Counted from the first letter of the stretch, positions 52,575 through 62,867 are shown. The stretch: DNA of 64,000 nt from Streptomyces sp. CB01580 (GCF_001905795.1 NZ_LIXJ01000001.1:558001-622000), one strand, 5' to 3'. Numbers and translations: made by a program. The notes: generated from the sequence alone by a model not told the origin.

Positions 52575-53423
52575 TCACTCCCCGCCGCGCAGGATGGAGT
52601 TGCCCTCGTGGAGGGCCGGCGGCGCGGCGGTGTCGAGCCGGAGGCGGCCGCTCTGCCCGTAGAAGGCGACGGGGTTGCGCCAGAGCACCTGGTCGACGTC
52701 GTCCTCGCCGAACCCGGCGGCGAGCATCGCGTCGCCCACCTTGCGTGTCTTGAGGGGGTCGCTCCTCCCCCAGTCGGCGGCCGAGTTGACGAGGATCCTC
52801 CCGGTGCCGTGGGACCGGAGGATCGCGATCATGCGGTCCTCGTCCATCTTGGTGTCGGGATAGATGGAGAAGCCGGCCCAGCAGCCGCTGTTCAGGGCGT
52901 CCTTGACGGTCGTCTCGTTGAGGTGGTCGAGCAGGACCCGTTCCGCAGGGAGGCGGGACTCGCGGATGACGTCGAGGGTGCGGTGCAGCCCCGCGAGCTT
53001 GTCGCGGTGCGGTGTGTGCACGAGGGCGGGCAGGTCGTGGTCGGCGGCGAGCTGGAGCTGGGCGGCGAGGGCGGTGTCCTCGGCGGGGGTCATGGAGTCG
53101 TAGCCGATCTCGCCGACGGCGACGACCGAGTCCTTGACGAGGTAGCGGGGCAGGGCGTCCAGGACGGGGGTGCAGCGGGGGTCGTTCGCCTCCTTGGGGT
53201 TGAGGGCGAGCGTGCAGTGGTGGGCGATGCCGTACTGGGCCGCGCGAAAGGGCTCCCAGCCGAGCAGGGCGTCGAAGTAGTCGAGGAAGCTGGCGGGCGA
53301 GGTGCGGGGCTGGCCGAGCCAGAAGGAGGGCTCCACGAGGGCGCGGACGCCCGCGTCGTACATCGCCCGGTAGTCGTCCGTGGTGCGGGAGGTCATGTGG
53401 ATGTGGGGGTCGAAGATGCGCAT
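52575..53423 (-). CDS. TatD-family metal-dependent hydrolase, EboB-like
   Basis: The product is 282 residues. FDPHIHMTSRT is the metal HxH of the amidohydrolase/TatD superfamily; VVAVGEIGYDSM, ALVHTPHRDK, VLLDHLNETT and ILVNSAADWG supply the remaining metal positions (Glu, His, His, Asp). In Ebo clusters this position is EboB. Its ATG 53423 shares a base with the eboA-like stop (TGATG). Confidence 0.9.
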   Translation of the reverse strand: MRIFDPHIHMTSRTTDDYRAMYDAGVRALVEPSFWLGQPRTSPASFLDYFDALLGWEPFRAAQYGIAHHCTLALNPKEANDPRCTPVLDALPRYLVKDSVVAVGEIGYDSMTPAEDTALAAQLQLAADHDLPALVHTPHRDKLAGLHRTLDVIRESRLPAERVLLDHLNETTVKDALNSGCWAGFSIYPDTKMDEDRMIAILRSHGTGRILVNSAADWGRSDPLKTRKVGDAMLAAGFGEDDVDQVLWRNPVAFYGQSGRLRLDTAAPPALHEGNSILRGGE

Positions 53424-54208
53424 CAGGACTCCTGCGTGGGGGCGGTGGGGCCGGGGAGCTGGGGGCCGGGAGTGGTGAGGCCGAGAACGCGGGTGATTCC
53501 GGCGGGGACGTCACGGCCGGCCGCGATGCGTTCGGCGGCGAAGTCGCCCAGCATGCGGGCGAGTTCGGCGTCGCCACGGGATCGGCGGCCCAGCCGGGCC
53601 ACGGCGTCCACGGGGACGCCGCTGAAGAGGCATTTGAGGACCGCGTGGCGCCAGTTGTGCGCGTCGAGGTGGGTGGCGGCGTACGGGCCGACGGCCGCGG
53701 CGATCAGCCGGGTGTCGTTGGTGCGCAGGGCGTCCTCGACGAGCGGGAGGGCGGTGGGGCCGAGGTCCAGCAGGTGAAGTGCGCGCAGGACGGCGCGCCG
53801 CTCGGCCGCGGTGCCCTGTTCGTAGAGCCGGGTGACGACGGGCAGGGCGGCGTGGGCCTCGACGAGCAGCAGGGCGCGTACGGAGTCGGCGTGCTCCGGT
53901 CCGCAGTTCCGGCCGACGGCGGCGTACCGCAGCTCCCACGGGGGTGCGCTGTACGGTCCGACGGGCTGCTCGGCTTCCTCGTGGGCGGCGGCGTGCTCGG
54001 CCTCGGCGAGGGCCTCGTCGAGCCAGGCGCGCGCGGCCCCTCCGAGCCGGGCGCCCAGTTCCTCGCGGGTCAGCAGCGGCGCCGGGACCGACATCGTCTC
54101 CGACGCCTGCACGGACGGCGGGACCGCAGGGGAGGTCGCGTCCGTCGGGCTCGTCGGATCCGTCGGGTTCGTTGCGCCCCTCGGGTTCATCGCGGGGTTC
54201 GTCGGCAT
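53423..54208 (-). CDS. EboA-domain protein
   Basis: The product is 261 residues from ATG 54208 (AAGGGAG upstream). The first 45 residues are a disordered Asn/Pro/Thr/Ser run with a near-repeat (NPTDPTSPTDATSPAVPPS). The rest is the EboA helical domain: LRYAAVGRNCGPEHAD, TAAERRAVLRALHLLDL, ALRTNDTRLIAAAVGPYAAT, HNWRHAVLKCLFSGVPV and ARMLGDFAAERIAAGR. EboA is the defining protein of Ebo clusters and its biochemical role is unknown. Confidence 0.93.
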   Translation of the reverse strand: MPTNPAMNPRGATNPTDPTSPTDATSPAVPPSVQASETMSVPAPLLTREELGARLGGAARAWLDEALAEAEHAAAHEEAEQPVGPYSAPPWELRYAAVGRNCGPEHADSVRALLLVEAHAALPVVTRLYEQGTAAERRAVLRALHLLDLGPTALPLVEDALRTNDTRLIAAAVGPYAATHLDAHNWRHAVLKCLFSGVPVDAVARLGRRSRGDAELARMLGDFAAERIAAGRDVPAGITRVLGLTTPGPQLPGPTAPTQES

Positions 54209-54230
54209 GGCATTGCTCCCTTCGGCGGTG

Positions 54231-55088
54231 TCAGCGGCTCGACGGGCCGTGTGCGCGGAGGAACTCGATGGACGTGCGGGCGAGTTCGGGACCGGCATGG
54301 GAGTGGCGGGGCAGCTCGACGACGGTGAGACCGCGGTATCCGGCGTCCGGGAGAACGTCGAGCGCGTCGAGCACGGGCGGGAAGTCGATCTCGCCCTGGC
54401 CGAACGGGAGGTGTTCGTGGATGCCCCGTCGCATGTCCTCGATCTGGACGTGCCGCAGCCAGGGGGCGGCTTCGCGGACGCAGTCGGCGGGCGGGGTGGT
54501 TTCCAGGCACTGGCAGTGGCCGATGTCGAGGGTGAGTCCGAGCGGTTCCGGATCGCCGGTGAGGGCACGGAGATGGTGGAAGTCGTCGAGTGCGGCGAGG
54601 AGGTGCCCGGGTTCCGGTTCGATCGCGAGGGGGATGCCGCGCCGGTCTGCGGCTTCCAGGACGGGAGCGAGGGAAGCGGCGAGGCGCCGCCAGGCGGTGT
54701 CGGGGGCGGTGCCCAGCGGCATGGTGCCGCTGAAGCAGTGGACCGCGTGGGCACCGAGGTCGGCTGCGACGTCGACGGCCCGGACGAGCAGCCGGGTGCG
54801 GGCGGCACGGGCGTCGGGATCCGGCTCGAGGAGGGAGGGGCCGTGCTTGCGGCGGGGGTCGAGGACGTAGCGGGCGCCGGTCTCGACGGTGACGCCGAGA
54901 CCGAGTTCCTGGAGCCTGGCCGCCACGCGCCGGGTGCGTACGGCGAGATCCGGGGCAAGCGGGTCGAGGTGCATGTGGTCGAGGGTCAGGCCGACACCGT
55001 CGTATCCGAGGTCGGCGAGGAGTGCGAGGGCGTCGTCGAGACGAAGGTCGGTGAGCCCGTTGGTGCCGTAGCCGAAACGGATCGTCAT
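54231..55088 (-). CDS. Xylose-isomerase-like TIM barrel in the Ebo-like operon
   Basis: The product is 285 residues. MTIRFGYGTNGLTDLRLDDA opening, GVGLTLDHMHLDP, LAIEPEPGHLLAALDDF (metal Glu), GLTLDIGHCQCLE (metal Asp and His), LRHVQIEDMRRGIHEH and VVELPRHSHA. This is a sugar phosphate isomerase/epimerase distinct from the EboE-like protein in the same operon; the two plus the Tat-exported one make three barrels in the cluster. The start ATG 55088 overlaps the upstream UbiA stop as ATGA. Confidence 0.9.
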   Translation of the reverse strand: MTIRFGYGTNGLTDLRLDDALALLADLGYDGVGLTLDHMHLDPLAPDLAVRTRRVAARLQELGLGVTVETGARYVLDPRRKHGPSLLEPDPDARAARTRLLVRAVDVAADLGAHAVHCFSGTMPLGTAPDTAWRRLAASLAPVLEAADRRGIPLAIEPEPGHLLAALDDFHHLRALTGDPEPLGLTLDIGHCQCLETTPPADCVREAAPWLRHVQIEDMRRGIHEHLPFGQGEIDFPPVLDALDVLPDAGYRGLTVVELPRHSHAGPELARTSIEFLRAHGPSSR

Positions 55089-56284
55089 GTGGGGTTCACC
55101 TTCCGGGCGAGGGCGCGGGCGAGCGGGACAAGTCCCATGACGGCCATGCCCGTACCGGCCGCCCCGGCGCGTACGGCGAGAACCGCCTGGAGCGGGATCG
55201 CCGCGCGGATACCGGCACCCACGGCGCGCTGGGTGAGCGGTGGGGACGGGTTGAGGGCCGCGTGCAGGAGGGGGCCGGTGGCGGTGCGGAGATACGCCCC
55301 GGTGAGCGCGGTGAGGAGAAGGCGGGTGGCGGGCGCCGGGGGCGGGGACGGGCGGTGCGGTCGGTGCCGTTGGACCACGCCTCGCGCGGTGAACGGGAGC
55401 GGGTTCGTGGCCCGCCCGGCGCGCGGGACAGGGCCCACGGCCCCTGCCTGTTCGCATGGGTCGCACCGCTCTCGCAGGATCGTGGCGCCGAGTGCCGCCG
55501 TGGTCGCGAGCGCGGCGAGGGTGACGGCGGTGGAGCCGCCCCGTGCCTCGTGCCGGGAGACGGCGGTGACGGCGTAGGTGTGCACCCCGAGCAGTCCGGC
55601 GGCCGGGAGGGCGGCCCGTACAAAACCACCGGCCCCGGCAAGGCCACCGACGTGTACGGGGACACCGGCCCGTACGGATCCGCCGGCCCGTACGAAGCCG
55701 CCGGAACGCGGCGCAGCGGGCCCGCCCGTGACCGCGCCGCTGTCCGTGTTCGGGCCGGAGCACGGTTGTGAGCCGGTGCGTGTGCCCGTACCGGTACCCG
55801 CCGAGCACCGCCCCTGCTCTGTCGTACCCGGTGTCGCGGTGGCCGTGGCGGCGGCTCCCAGCAGCAGGTCGAGGGCGCGTGCCGCCGCCATCGCCGCCGG
55901 TCCGGCCGGGGTGTGCTTGAGCCGGAGGTCGTACGCCCAGACGGTCGCCGCAAGTCCCGTGGCGACCACGAGGGCAGGACGGCCGGCCCGGGCCGCGAGT
56001 CCGAGCCCGGCGGCCGTCAGCGCTCCCGCCGCCGCAAGGGCCGCACCGGGGGCGATGCGCCCCGAGGGTATGGGGCGGTGCGGGCGGTCGACGGCGTCCT
56101 CCTCGCGGTCGGCCCAGTCGTTGAGCGCCATGCCCGCCTCGTACAGGCAGAGCGAGGCGCCCATGGCGAGCGCGGTGCCCCGGCCGGGGCTCCTTCCGGT
56201 GGCCGCCGCCCCGGCGAGCGCGTCACCGGGAACGGTGAACAGCGCCGAAACCCGCAGCAATTCCGCCCAGGCGCGGGCCGTCAC
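55085..56284 (-). CDS. UbiA-family prenyltransferase with low-complexity insert, EboC-like
   Basis: The product is 399 residues, about 100 more than typical UbiA. Membrane helices alternate with the active-site motif ALNDWADREEDAVDRPHRPI, which carries the NDxxD aspartates binding the prenyl diphosphate. A Gly/Thr/Val-rich insertion (about 150-225: GGFVRAGGSVRAGVPVHVGG) and a second Pro-rich stretch (about 285-310) interrupt the helix array; the insert is encoded by degenerate tandem repeats. The start is GTG 56284 overlapping the upstream stop as GTGA. In Ebo clusters EboC is a UbiA enzyme, here perhaps prenylating a cyclitol. Confidence 0.85.
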   Translation of the reverse strand: MTARAWAELLRVSALFTVPGDALAGAAATGRSPGRGTALAMGASLCLYEAGMALNDWADREEDAVDRPHRPIPSGRIAPGAALAAAGALTAAGLGLAARAGRPALVVATGLAATVWAYDLRLKHTPAGPAAMAAARALDLLLGAAATATATPGTTEQGRCSAGTGTGTRTGSQPCSGPNTDSGAVTGGPAAPRSGGFVRAGGSVRAGVPVHVGGLAGAGGFVRAALPAAGLLGVHTYAVTAVSRHEARGGSTAVTLAALATTAALGATILRERCDPCEQAGAVGPVPRAGRATNPLPFTARGVVQRHRPHRPSPPPAPATRLLLTALTGAYLRTATGPLLHAALNPSPPLTQRAVGAGIRAAIPLQAVLAVRAGAAGTGMAVMGLVPLARALARKVNPT

Positions 56285-57399
56285 CGCGGCCCCCGCAGGG
56301 TGTCGGCGAAGGCGAGCAGGCGTCCGTACTGCTCGAACAGCGCGGCGGGACCGTCGTCCGGATCCTTGAAGTAGAAGCCGAGCCCGGGCAGGGGTCCGGT
56401 CAGCCCTCTTTCGTGGGCGCGCGCCACCAGTCTCGCGAGGTCGAGGACGAGTGGTGCGGCCAGTGCGGAGTCGCAGCCCTGCCAGGTCGTCTGGAGCACC
56501 ATGCGGGTCCCGAGGAATCCGTCAAACGCGATGTGGTCCCAGGCCGTCTTCCAGTCCCCCAGCGCCGGTACGTCGTCGATGTGGACCTCGCCCTCCGGGG
56601 CGGCGCCCAGGACATCGGCGAGGACACGTTCCTTGCCCGCGTTCTTCGCCTCCGCCGCGCCCGGGTCGGCGAGCGCCGCGCCGTCCCCGCCGCCGAGCAG
56701 GTTGGTGCCCGACCAGGCCCGTACGGACAGGGCTCGTTGCACGAACATCGGAGCGAGCACGGAACGGAGCAACGTCTGGCCGGTCTTGCCGTCGCGGCCG
56801 GTGTGCGGGAGTCCGCAGTCCGCGACGGCGTCCCGGAGGGCGGGGTGGCGCAGCCCGGCGGAGGGGGTGAAGTTGACGTATGGACAGCCGGCCCGGAGCG
56901 CGGCGGCGGCGTAGAGCGAACTGGCGGGCAGCCGCGGGTCGACGGGGTCCAAAACGGGCTCCGTGGAGGCGACGTTGATCACGACCGTTGAGGCCAGGCC
57001 GTTGCGGCGGCCGAAGTCCTCGAGGTCGGCTGCGAAGGCGGTGACGAGTTCCTCGTCGTCGCGGGTGTCGCCCGGCAGGGGTCCGCCGGGACGTATCTCC
57101 TTGTCCGCCCGGGCGAGTTCGTCGTGGACCGCCGCCGGGAGCCCGTGCGGCAGCACTCCCCCGGCGGCCAGCGCCGCGGCCCGCTCCGGCAGCGGGCGGT
57201 CGGCGGTGTCGTGTCCGCCGAAGACGAGCGAGCCGAGGGCGGGAAGCCCGCTGTCGGCGAACGGTGGTGTCTCGGTGACCATGCCGATCGCCGGGTGGAG
57301 CCCCGCCGCGACCGCGGCGTGGCCCGCCACGGCTGTGGTGGCGACGGAACCGCGTGCTCCGACGAACCAGACTCCGGTACGTACGGCGGGTGCTGACAC
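56281..57399 (-). CDS. Inositol-3-phosphate synthase
   Basis: The product is 372 residues from GTG 57399 (GGGAGG upstream). Rossmann start GVWFVGARGSVATTAVAGHA, VINVASTEPV, YVNFTPSAG, TGQTLLRSVLAPMF, AWSGTNLLGGGDGAAL, QTTWQGCDSALAAPLVLDL and C-terminal GLGFYFKDPDDGP are the MIPS pattern. The enzyme converts glucose 6-phosphate to 1L-myo-inositol 3-phosphate with internal NAD. It heads the Ebo-like operon where cyanobacterial clusters have EboD, a sugar-phosphate cyclase. Streptomyces also makes inositol phosphate for mycothiol and PI lipids, so this is likely a dedicated second copy; that is inference. Confidence 0.9.
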   Translation of the reverse strand: MSAPAVRTGVWFVGARGSVATTAVAGHAAVAAGLHPAIGMVTETPPFADSGLPALGSLVFGGHDTADRPLPERAAALAAGGVLPHGLPAAVHDELARADKEIRPGGPLPGDTRDDEELVTAFAADLEDFGRRNGLASTVVINVASTEPVLDPVDPRLPASSLYAAAALRAGCPYVNFTPSAGLRHPALRDAVADCGLPHTGRDGKTGQTLLRSVLAPMFVQRALSVRAWSGTNLLGGGDGAALADPGAAEAKNAGKERVLADVLGAAPEGEVHIDDVPALGDWKTAWDHIAFDGFLGTRMVLQTTWQGCDSALAAPLVLDLARLVARAHERGLTGPLPGLGFYFKDPDDGPAALFEQYGRLLAFADTLRGPR

Positions 57400-57624
57400 G
57401 GGCTGCCTCCCTTGTCGGGGTCCTGGCTGGGCCGGACGGAGCGCGCTGTACGACGAGGTGCGGCGGGACGTGGACGGGGACGGGAGGAGAGGGAATTGGG
57501 ACAGGGACGGGGGCAGGGACGGGGGGGCAGGGAACGGGGCGGGACGGGCGCGGCGGTGACGGCGGGCGGAGCGCCCTCGCACCCGCCCACCGTCCGCCCG
57601 CCGCATTGGTCGCCGCACATCGGC

Positions 57625-57657
57625 GGCGGGCCGACCCCCCTGGTTCCGGGGCCCGCC
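57625..57657 (-). terminator. Candidate terminator after the ThuA-domain gene
   Basis: GGCGGG (57625-57630) and CCCGCC (57652-57657) pair, extended by CCCC/GGGG after a small bulge. It lies 19 bp beyond the minus-strand stop at 57676. The rest of the 276 bp up to the inositol phosphate synthase start contains a striking purine-rich run around 57460-57540 and no gene. Confidence 0.5.
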
Positions 57658-57675
57658 GACCGAGCGGCAGCCGCG

Positions 57676-60600
57676 CTACGCCGCGGGCAGTTCCTTCAAC
57701 CGGATGTCGCGGAAGGACACATGGTCGTCGGCACCGTGGTTCTGGAGGCCGATGTATCCGCTCTTCAGGCTCCGCGCCGGGTCGGTGTTGGTGAAGTCGT
57801 TGATCTTCACTCCGTTCAGGAAGACCTGTAGGCGTTCGCCCAGGACCTTGATCTCGTAGCTGTTCCACTGGCCGGGCGGGCGCAGAACGCGGTCGCGGGC
57901 CTTGGCGTTCGGCGCCTTGAACGTGTAGACGGACCCCGTGGTGCGGTCGGGCGCGTCGGTGGCGTCGATCTGGATCTCGTAGCCGTTGTTCACCGCGGAC
58001 CAGGGGTCGTCGGATTCCGGGAAGCCGACGAAGATCCCGGAGTTGTCGTCGCCGCTCATCTTCCAGTCGAGCTTGAGCGAGTACGCCCCGAGTTCCTTGG
58101 CCCGATAGGTGAGCAGTCCCATGCCGCCCACGGAGCGCAGTTCGCCGTCGACGATGTCGAATCCGCCAGGTCCCGCCTGCTTCCAGCCGTCGAGCGTCCG
58201 GCCGTTGAAGATCGGCCGGTGGCCGGTGTCGGGCTTGCAGTCGGCCTTCACCTGGCCGGAGGCGTAGCGCAGTCCGCCGAGGAGGAGCCGACGGAAGGCG
58301 GGCTCGGCGTACGACTCCTCGGTGTGGCCGAGGCCGGTGTAGAAGGACCGGCCGCCCCGGTAGGTCTGGCACCAGGTGATGGGGTGGTCGCCCTTCATGG
58401 TGCCGCCGGTGTAGGTGGTCTCGTCGAGCGTGGCGAGGATCCTGGCCTGACCGCGTGGGTTGGTGCGGTAGTTGTACCACTCGTCGGTGCGGTTCCACTC
58501 GTCGTCGAGGTGGGCGGTGGCCGGGTGCTCGTGGTCCTCCACGCGGACGGTGGCGGGCTGGATCGCGGGGTGCGAGGAGAAGTACGCGCCGACGAGTCCC
58601 CCGTAGAACGGCCAGTCGTACTCGGTGTCCGCCGCCGCGTGGACGCCCATGTAGCCGCCGCCGGTGGCCACATAGTTCTCGAACGCCTTCTGCTGGTCGG
58701 CGCCGAGCACGTCACCGGTGGTCGACAGGAAGACGACGGCGTCGTACCGGGCGAGGTTGGCGGTGGTGAACTGCCGTGCCTCCTCGGTCGCGTCGACGGT
58801 GATGCCGCTGTCCTCGCCGAGCTGTCTGAGCGCGGCGACGCCGTCGGGGATCGCGTCATGTCGGTAGCCGGCCGTCTTCGAGAAGACCAGGACCCGCTTG
58901 GCGTTCCTGTCCGGGGTGCTGTGCACGAGCTCGAAGTCGTCGATGTCGTAGAGGGCTCCGGCGCCTCCCTTGAAGACGAGGAAGAGTTCGGTGGCCTTCC
59001 TGGGCACGTTGCGCAGGGGTACGTCGACGTCCTGGAACGTCTCCCAGCCGCCGGTCACCGGGACCGGGCCGGAGCCGAGGATCGTGCCGGTCGCCGACCC
59101 CGCCCTCACCTCCAGGAAGCCCCCGCTGCCGCCGGAGGAGACTCGGGCGGTGAGCCGGTTGGAGTCGCCGAGGAGGTACGGCCTGAAGGAGATCCAGTCC
59201 CCGTCGTGGATGTCGCCGACGGTCTTGCCGCCGTGGGCGGGGGCCTTGTCGTAGACCTTGATGCCGGACGAGGCGGAGTAGTGCTCGGCCTGGCGGTGGC
59301 GCGGCTGGAGCTGGGACTGGTCGTGGCCGGACAGGGGGGCCTGACCGCCGCCTCCGCCGTCCGTGTAGGAGGCGTCGATGACCCCGAAGATGTTGGCGTT
59401 GGGGTCGTGGCCGCCGTCCATGGCGGTCTTGATGGTGCCGGAGCACCCGTTGACGGTGGTGATGGGGTGGCCGTGGCTGTCGTGGCCGAGGACGAAGCGG
59501 ACCTCGACCTTGGCGCAGTCGATGGTGCCGTCCTCGGGGTCGGTGACGGTCACCTGGAACGGCACGTCGTCACCGAAGGCGAACAGCTGGCCGTCCCCGG
59601 GGAGTTTCAGTTCGACCTTCGGCGCCGTGTTGCCGACCGTGATGTGGACACTGGCCGAAGCGGTGCGTCCCGTCGGGTCCTTGGCGGTGACGGTGGCCGT
59701 GTAGGTGCCGTTCTTCCGGTACGTGTACGTGGGGTCGGCGGCCGTCGAGGTGCCACCGTCGCCGAAGTCCCAGGCGTAGGTCAGGGCGTCGCCGTCAGGG
59801 TCGACGGTGCCCGCCGAGGAGAACCGCACCTTCAGCGGCGCCTGGCCGGAGGTCCTGTCCGAGGAGGCCACTGCGTTGGGCGAGCGTCCGCCGGCCGCGT
59901 TCTCGATGCGGTAGAGGGCGGAGTTCTCGTCCCCGCCGAACCATCCGGTGCCGTAGTCGAGGACGTACAGTGCCCCGTCGGGTCCGAAGGCCATGTCCAT
60001 CACCTGCGTCCCGGTCCACGGGACGGGGTTGATGGACCGGACGGTGCCGTCCGCGTCGTGTGCTATGGCCTTGATCCAGCGGCGGCCGAACTCCCCGGCG
60101 AAGAACTGCCCGTCGTACGCCTCCGGGAGCTTCACGGGCGAGTCGAGGGCGGCGTCGTAGTGGTAGACGGGTCCGCCCATCGGGGATTCGGAGCCGGTGC
60201 CGAAGTCGGGCAGGGAGCCGCCGTCGTACGGGATCCAGGCGGGCTGGGCGGGCGGCAGGTCGACCAGACCGGTGTTGTGCGGCGAGGTGTTCTTCGGGGC
60301 GGCGCAGTCGAAGGCCGCGCCGGACGTCTTCGTCGCGAAGTCGTAGTCGACGTAGGCGTCGTTGGCACCGGTGCAGAACGGCCAGCCGTAGTTGCCCGGT
60401 CCGGTCACCCTCGCGAACTCGACCTGCCCGGCAGGGCCGCGCTTCGGGTCGGCGGCGCCCGCGTCGGGACCGTAGTCGCCGACGTAGAGGATGCCGGTGG
60501 CCCTGTCGACGGAGAAGCGGAACGGGTTACGGAAGCCCATCGCGTAGATCTCGGGGCGGGTCCTGTCGGTGCCTGGCGGAAAGAGGTTCCCCTCCGGAAC

Positions 60601-61434
60601 GGTGTACGAGCCGTCGTCGGCGACCTTGATGCGGAGGATCTTGCCGCGCAGGTCGTTGGTATTGCCGGAGCTGCGCCGTGCGTCGAACGCCGGGTTGCGG
60701 TCGGGGCGTTCGTCGATGGGCGTGTATCCGTCGGAGGCGAACGGGTTGGTGTCGTCGCCAGTCGACAGGTACAGGTTGCCGTCGGCGTCGAAGTCGATGT
60801 CGCCGCCGACGTGGCAGCACATGCCGCGTGAGGTCGGGATGTCGAGGATCTTCTTCTCGCTGGCGTTGTCGAGGGTGCCGTCGCTCCTGAGGACGAAACG
60901 GGAGAGACGGTTCACACCGTCGAACGGGGCGAAGTCGGCGGCCGTGCCGTTCTCGGGGGCATCGCCCGCGGGGGTGTCCAGCGGCGGCGCGTAGTAGAGG
61001 TAGACGGCCCGGTTCCTGTCGAAGTCCGGGTCCACGGCGACCCCCTGGAGCCCCTCCTCGTCGTGCGAGTACACGGGCACGGCGCCCACCACGCGGGTGT
61101 TCCCGCCGCTGTCGGTGAGGCGCAGCTCCCCGTTGCGCGAAGTGTGGAGCACGCTGCGGTCGGGGAGGACGGCGAGGGTCATGGGCTCGCCGGTCTCGGC
61201 GGCGCCCTTGGCGAGGGTGACCTGCTGGAGCCCCTCGACCGCGGCCTCCGCCGCGCGCGTGGCAGCGCCCGGTGTGTCCGCGGCGGCCGGTGTCGCCGGC
61301 CCCGTCGCGGCCGCTCCGGGCGAGGCGCCCAGGGTCAGAGTGGTCGCCGCGAGCAGGCCGCCGGTGAGCAGCGCGAGGGTCCTGCGGACGCGGAGCCGCG
61401 TTCCGTTCCGGTTTCTGGCTCTTGTTCGGTGCAC
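57676..61434 (-). CDS. Secreted multidomain protein: sorbosone dehydrogenase, PKD, CBM, ThuA, DUF1080
   Basis: The product is 1252 residues with a Sec signal (about 1-43). Order: a soluble quinoprotein glucose/sorbosone dehydrogenase beta-propeller (about 65-510; MTLAVLPDRSVLHTSRNGEL, VAVDPDFDRNRAVYLYYA, GNTNDLRGKILRI), PKD domain (about 520-600; YAWDFGDGGTSTAADPTYTY), a CBM6-like carbohydrate module (about 690-850; AEHYSASSGIKVYDKAPAHG), ThuA amidotransferase-like domain (about 860-1070; KRVLVFSKTAGYRHDAIPDG) and DUF1080/3-keto-disaccharide hydrolase (about 1080-1252; IFNGRTLDGWKQ). The start is GTG 61434 with GGAGGA upstream. Together with the two minus-strand genes upstream it suggests oxidation and cleavage of glycosides via keto-sugars outside the cell. 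Confidence 0.92.
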   Translation of the reverse strand: MHRTRARNRNGTRLRVRRTLALLTGGLLAATTLTLGASPGAAATGPATPAAADTPGAATRAAEAAVEGLQQVTLAKGAAETGEPMTLAVLPDRSVLHTSRNGELRLTDSGGNTRVVGAVPVYSHDEEGLQGVAVDPDFDRNRAVYLYYAPPLDTPAGDAPENGTAADFAPFDGVNRLSRFVLRSDGTLDNASEKKILDIPTSRGMCCHVGGDIDFDADGNLYLSTGDDTNPFASDGYTPIDERPDRNPAFDARRSSGNTNDLRGKILRIKVADDGSYTVPEGNLFPPGTDRTRPEIYAMGFRNPFRFSVDRATGILYVGDYGPDAGAADPKRGPAGQVEFARVTGPGNYGWPFCTGANDAYVDYDFATKTSGAAFDCAAPKNTSPHNTGLVDLPPAQPAWIPYDGGSLPDFGTGSESPMGGPVYHYDAALDSPVKLPEAYDGQFFAGEFGRRWIKAIAHDADGTVRSINPVPWTGTQVMDMAFGPDGALYVLDYGTGWFGGDENSALYRIENAAGGRSPNAVASSDRTSGQAPLKVRFSSAGTVDPDGDALTYAWDFGDGGTSTAADPTYTYRKNGTYTATVTAKDPTGRTASASVHITVGNTAPKVELKLPGDGQLFAFGDDVPFQVTVTDPEDGTIDCAKVEVRFVLGHDSHGHPITTVNGCSGTIKTAMDGGHDPNANIFGVIDASYTDGGGGGQAPLSGHDQSQLQPRHRQAEHYSASSGIKVYDKAPAHGGKTVGDIHDGDWISFRPYLLGDSNRLTARVSSGGSGGFLEVRAGSATGTILGSGPVPVTGGWETFQDVDVPLRNVPRKATELFLVFKGGAGALYDIDDFELVHSTPDRNAKRVLVFSKTAGYRHDAIPDGVAALRQLGEDSGITVDATEEARQFTTANLARYDAVVFLSTTGDVLGADQQKAFENYVATGGGYMGVHAAADTEYDWPFYGGLVGAYFSSHPAIQPATVRVEDHEHPATAHLDDEWNRTDEWYNYRTNPRGQARILATLDETTYTGGTMKGDHPITWCQTYRGGRSFYTGLGHTEESYAEPAFRRLLLGGLRYASGQVKADCKPDTGHRPIFNGRTLDGWKQAGPGGFDIVDGELRSVGGMGLLTYRAKELGAYSLKLDWKMSGDDNSGIFVGFPESDDPWSAVNNGYEIQIDATDAPDRTTGSVYTFKAPNAKARDRVLRPPGQWNSYEIKVLGERLQVFLNGVKINDFTNTDPARSLKSGYIGLQNHGADDHVSFRDIRLKELPAA

Positions 61435-61850
61435 GAGTGTCCTCCGGAGAATGCCGGTGGTACGGGCGAGTGCTGCCGTGCCGTGCTGCGCGGGACTGCC
61501 GCGCGCGTCGTCCCGGGCCCGTGGGGCACCTGACGAACAGTTATGTCATGGACATGCCTTGGACGGTAGACCTCTTCGTCCGGGCCGGAAAGCCCTTGTG
61601 CGGCGTTCTCGTCCAACTTCTTCCCGTGCCGGGACAAAGCGGGGGTGCGGGCAGGCCGAGGGCGGGGGCGGCGGTCGGGTACGGGCAGGCCGAGGGCAGG
61701 GGTGAGCACCCGGCGGGCACAGGGCCGACCACCGCATGAACGCGACCCACCGCTCCCCCGGCCGTGTGCGAGGGCACCGGGCGGCCACCGCACCCGCCGT
61801 GGGCGAGGACGGTCGTCGGGCCCGCCACCCCGCCGTACGCGAGGGCGTCC
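61435..61850. other. Intergenic, 416 bp
   Basis: It contains a direct repeat of CGGGCAGGCCGAGGGC (about 61646-61690) and other short GC repeats. It presumably carries the promoter of the ThuA-domain gene; AGTTATGTCATGGACATG (near 61539-61556) is the only AT-richer stretch. No gene is seen. Confidence 0.5.
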
Positions 61851-62855
<1,005 letters not shown>

Positions 62856-62867
62856 GCGCGGGACCTC

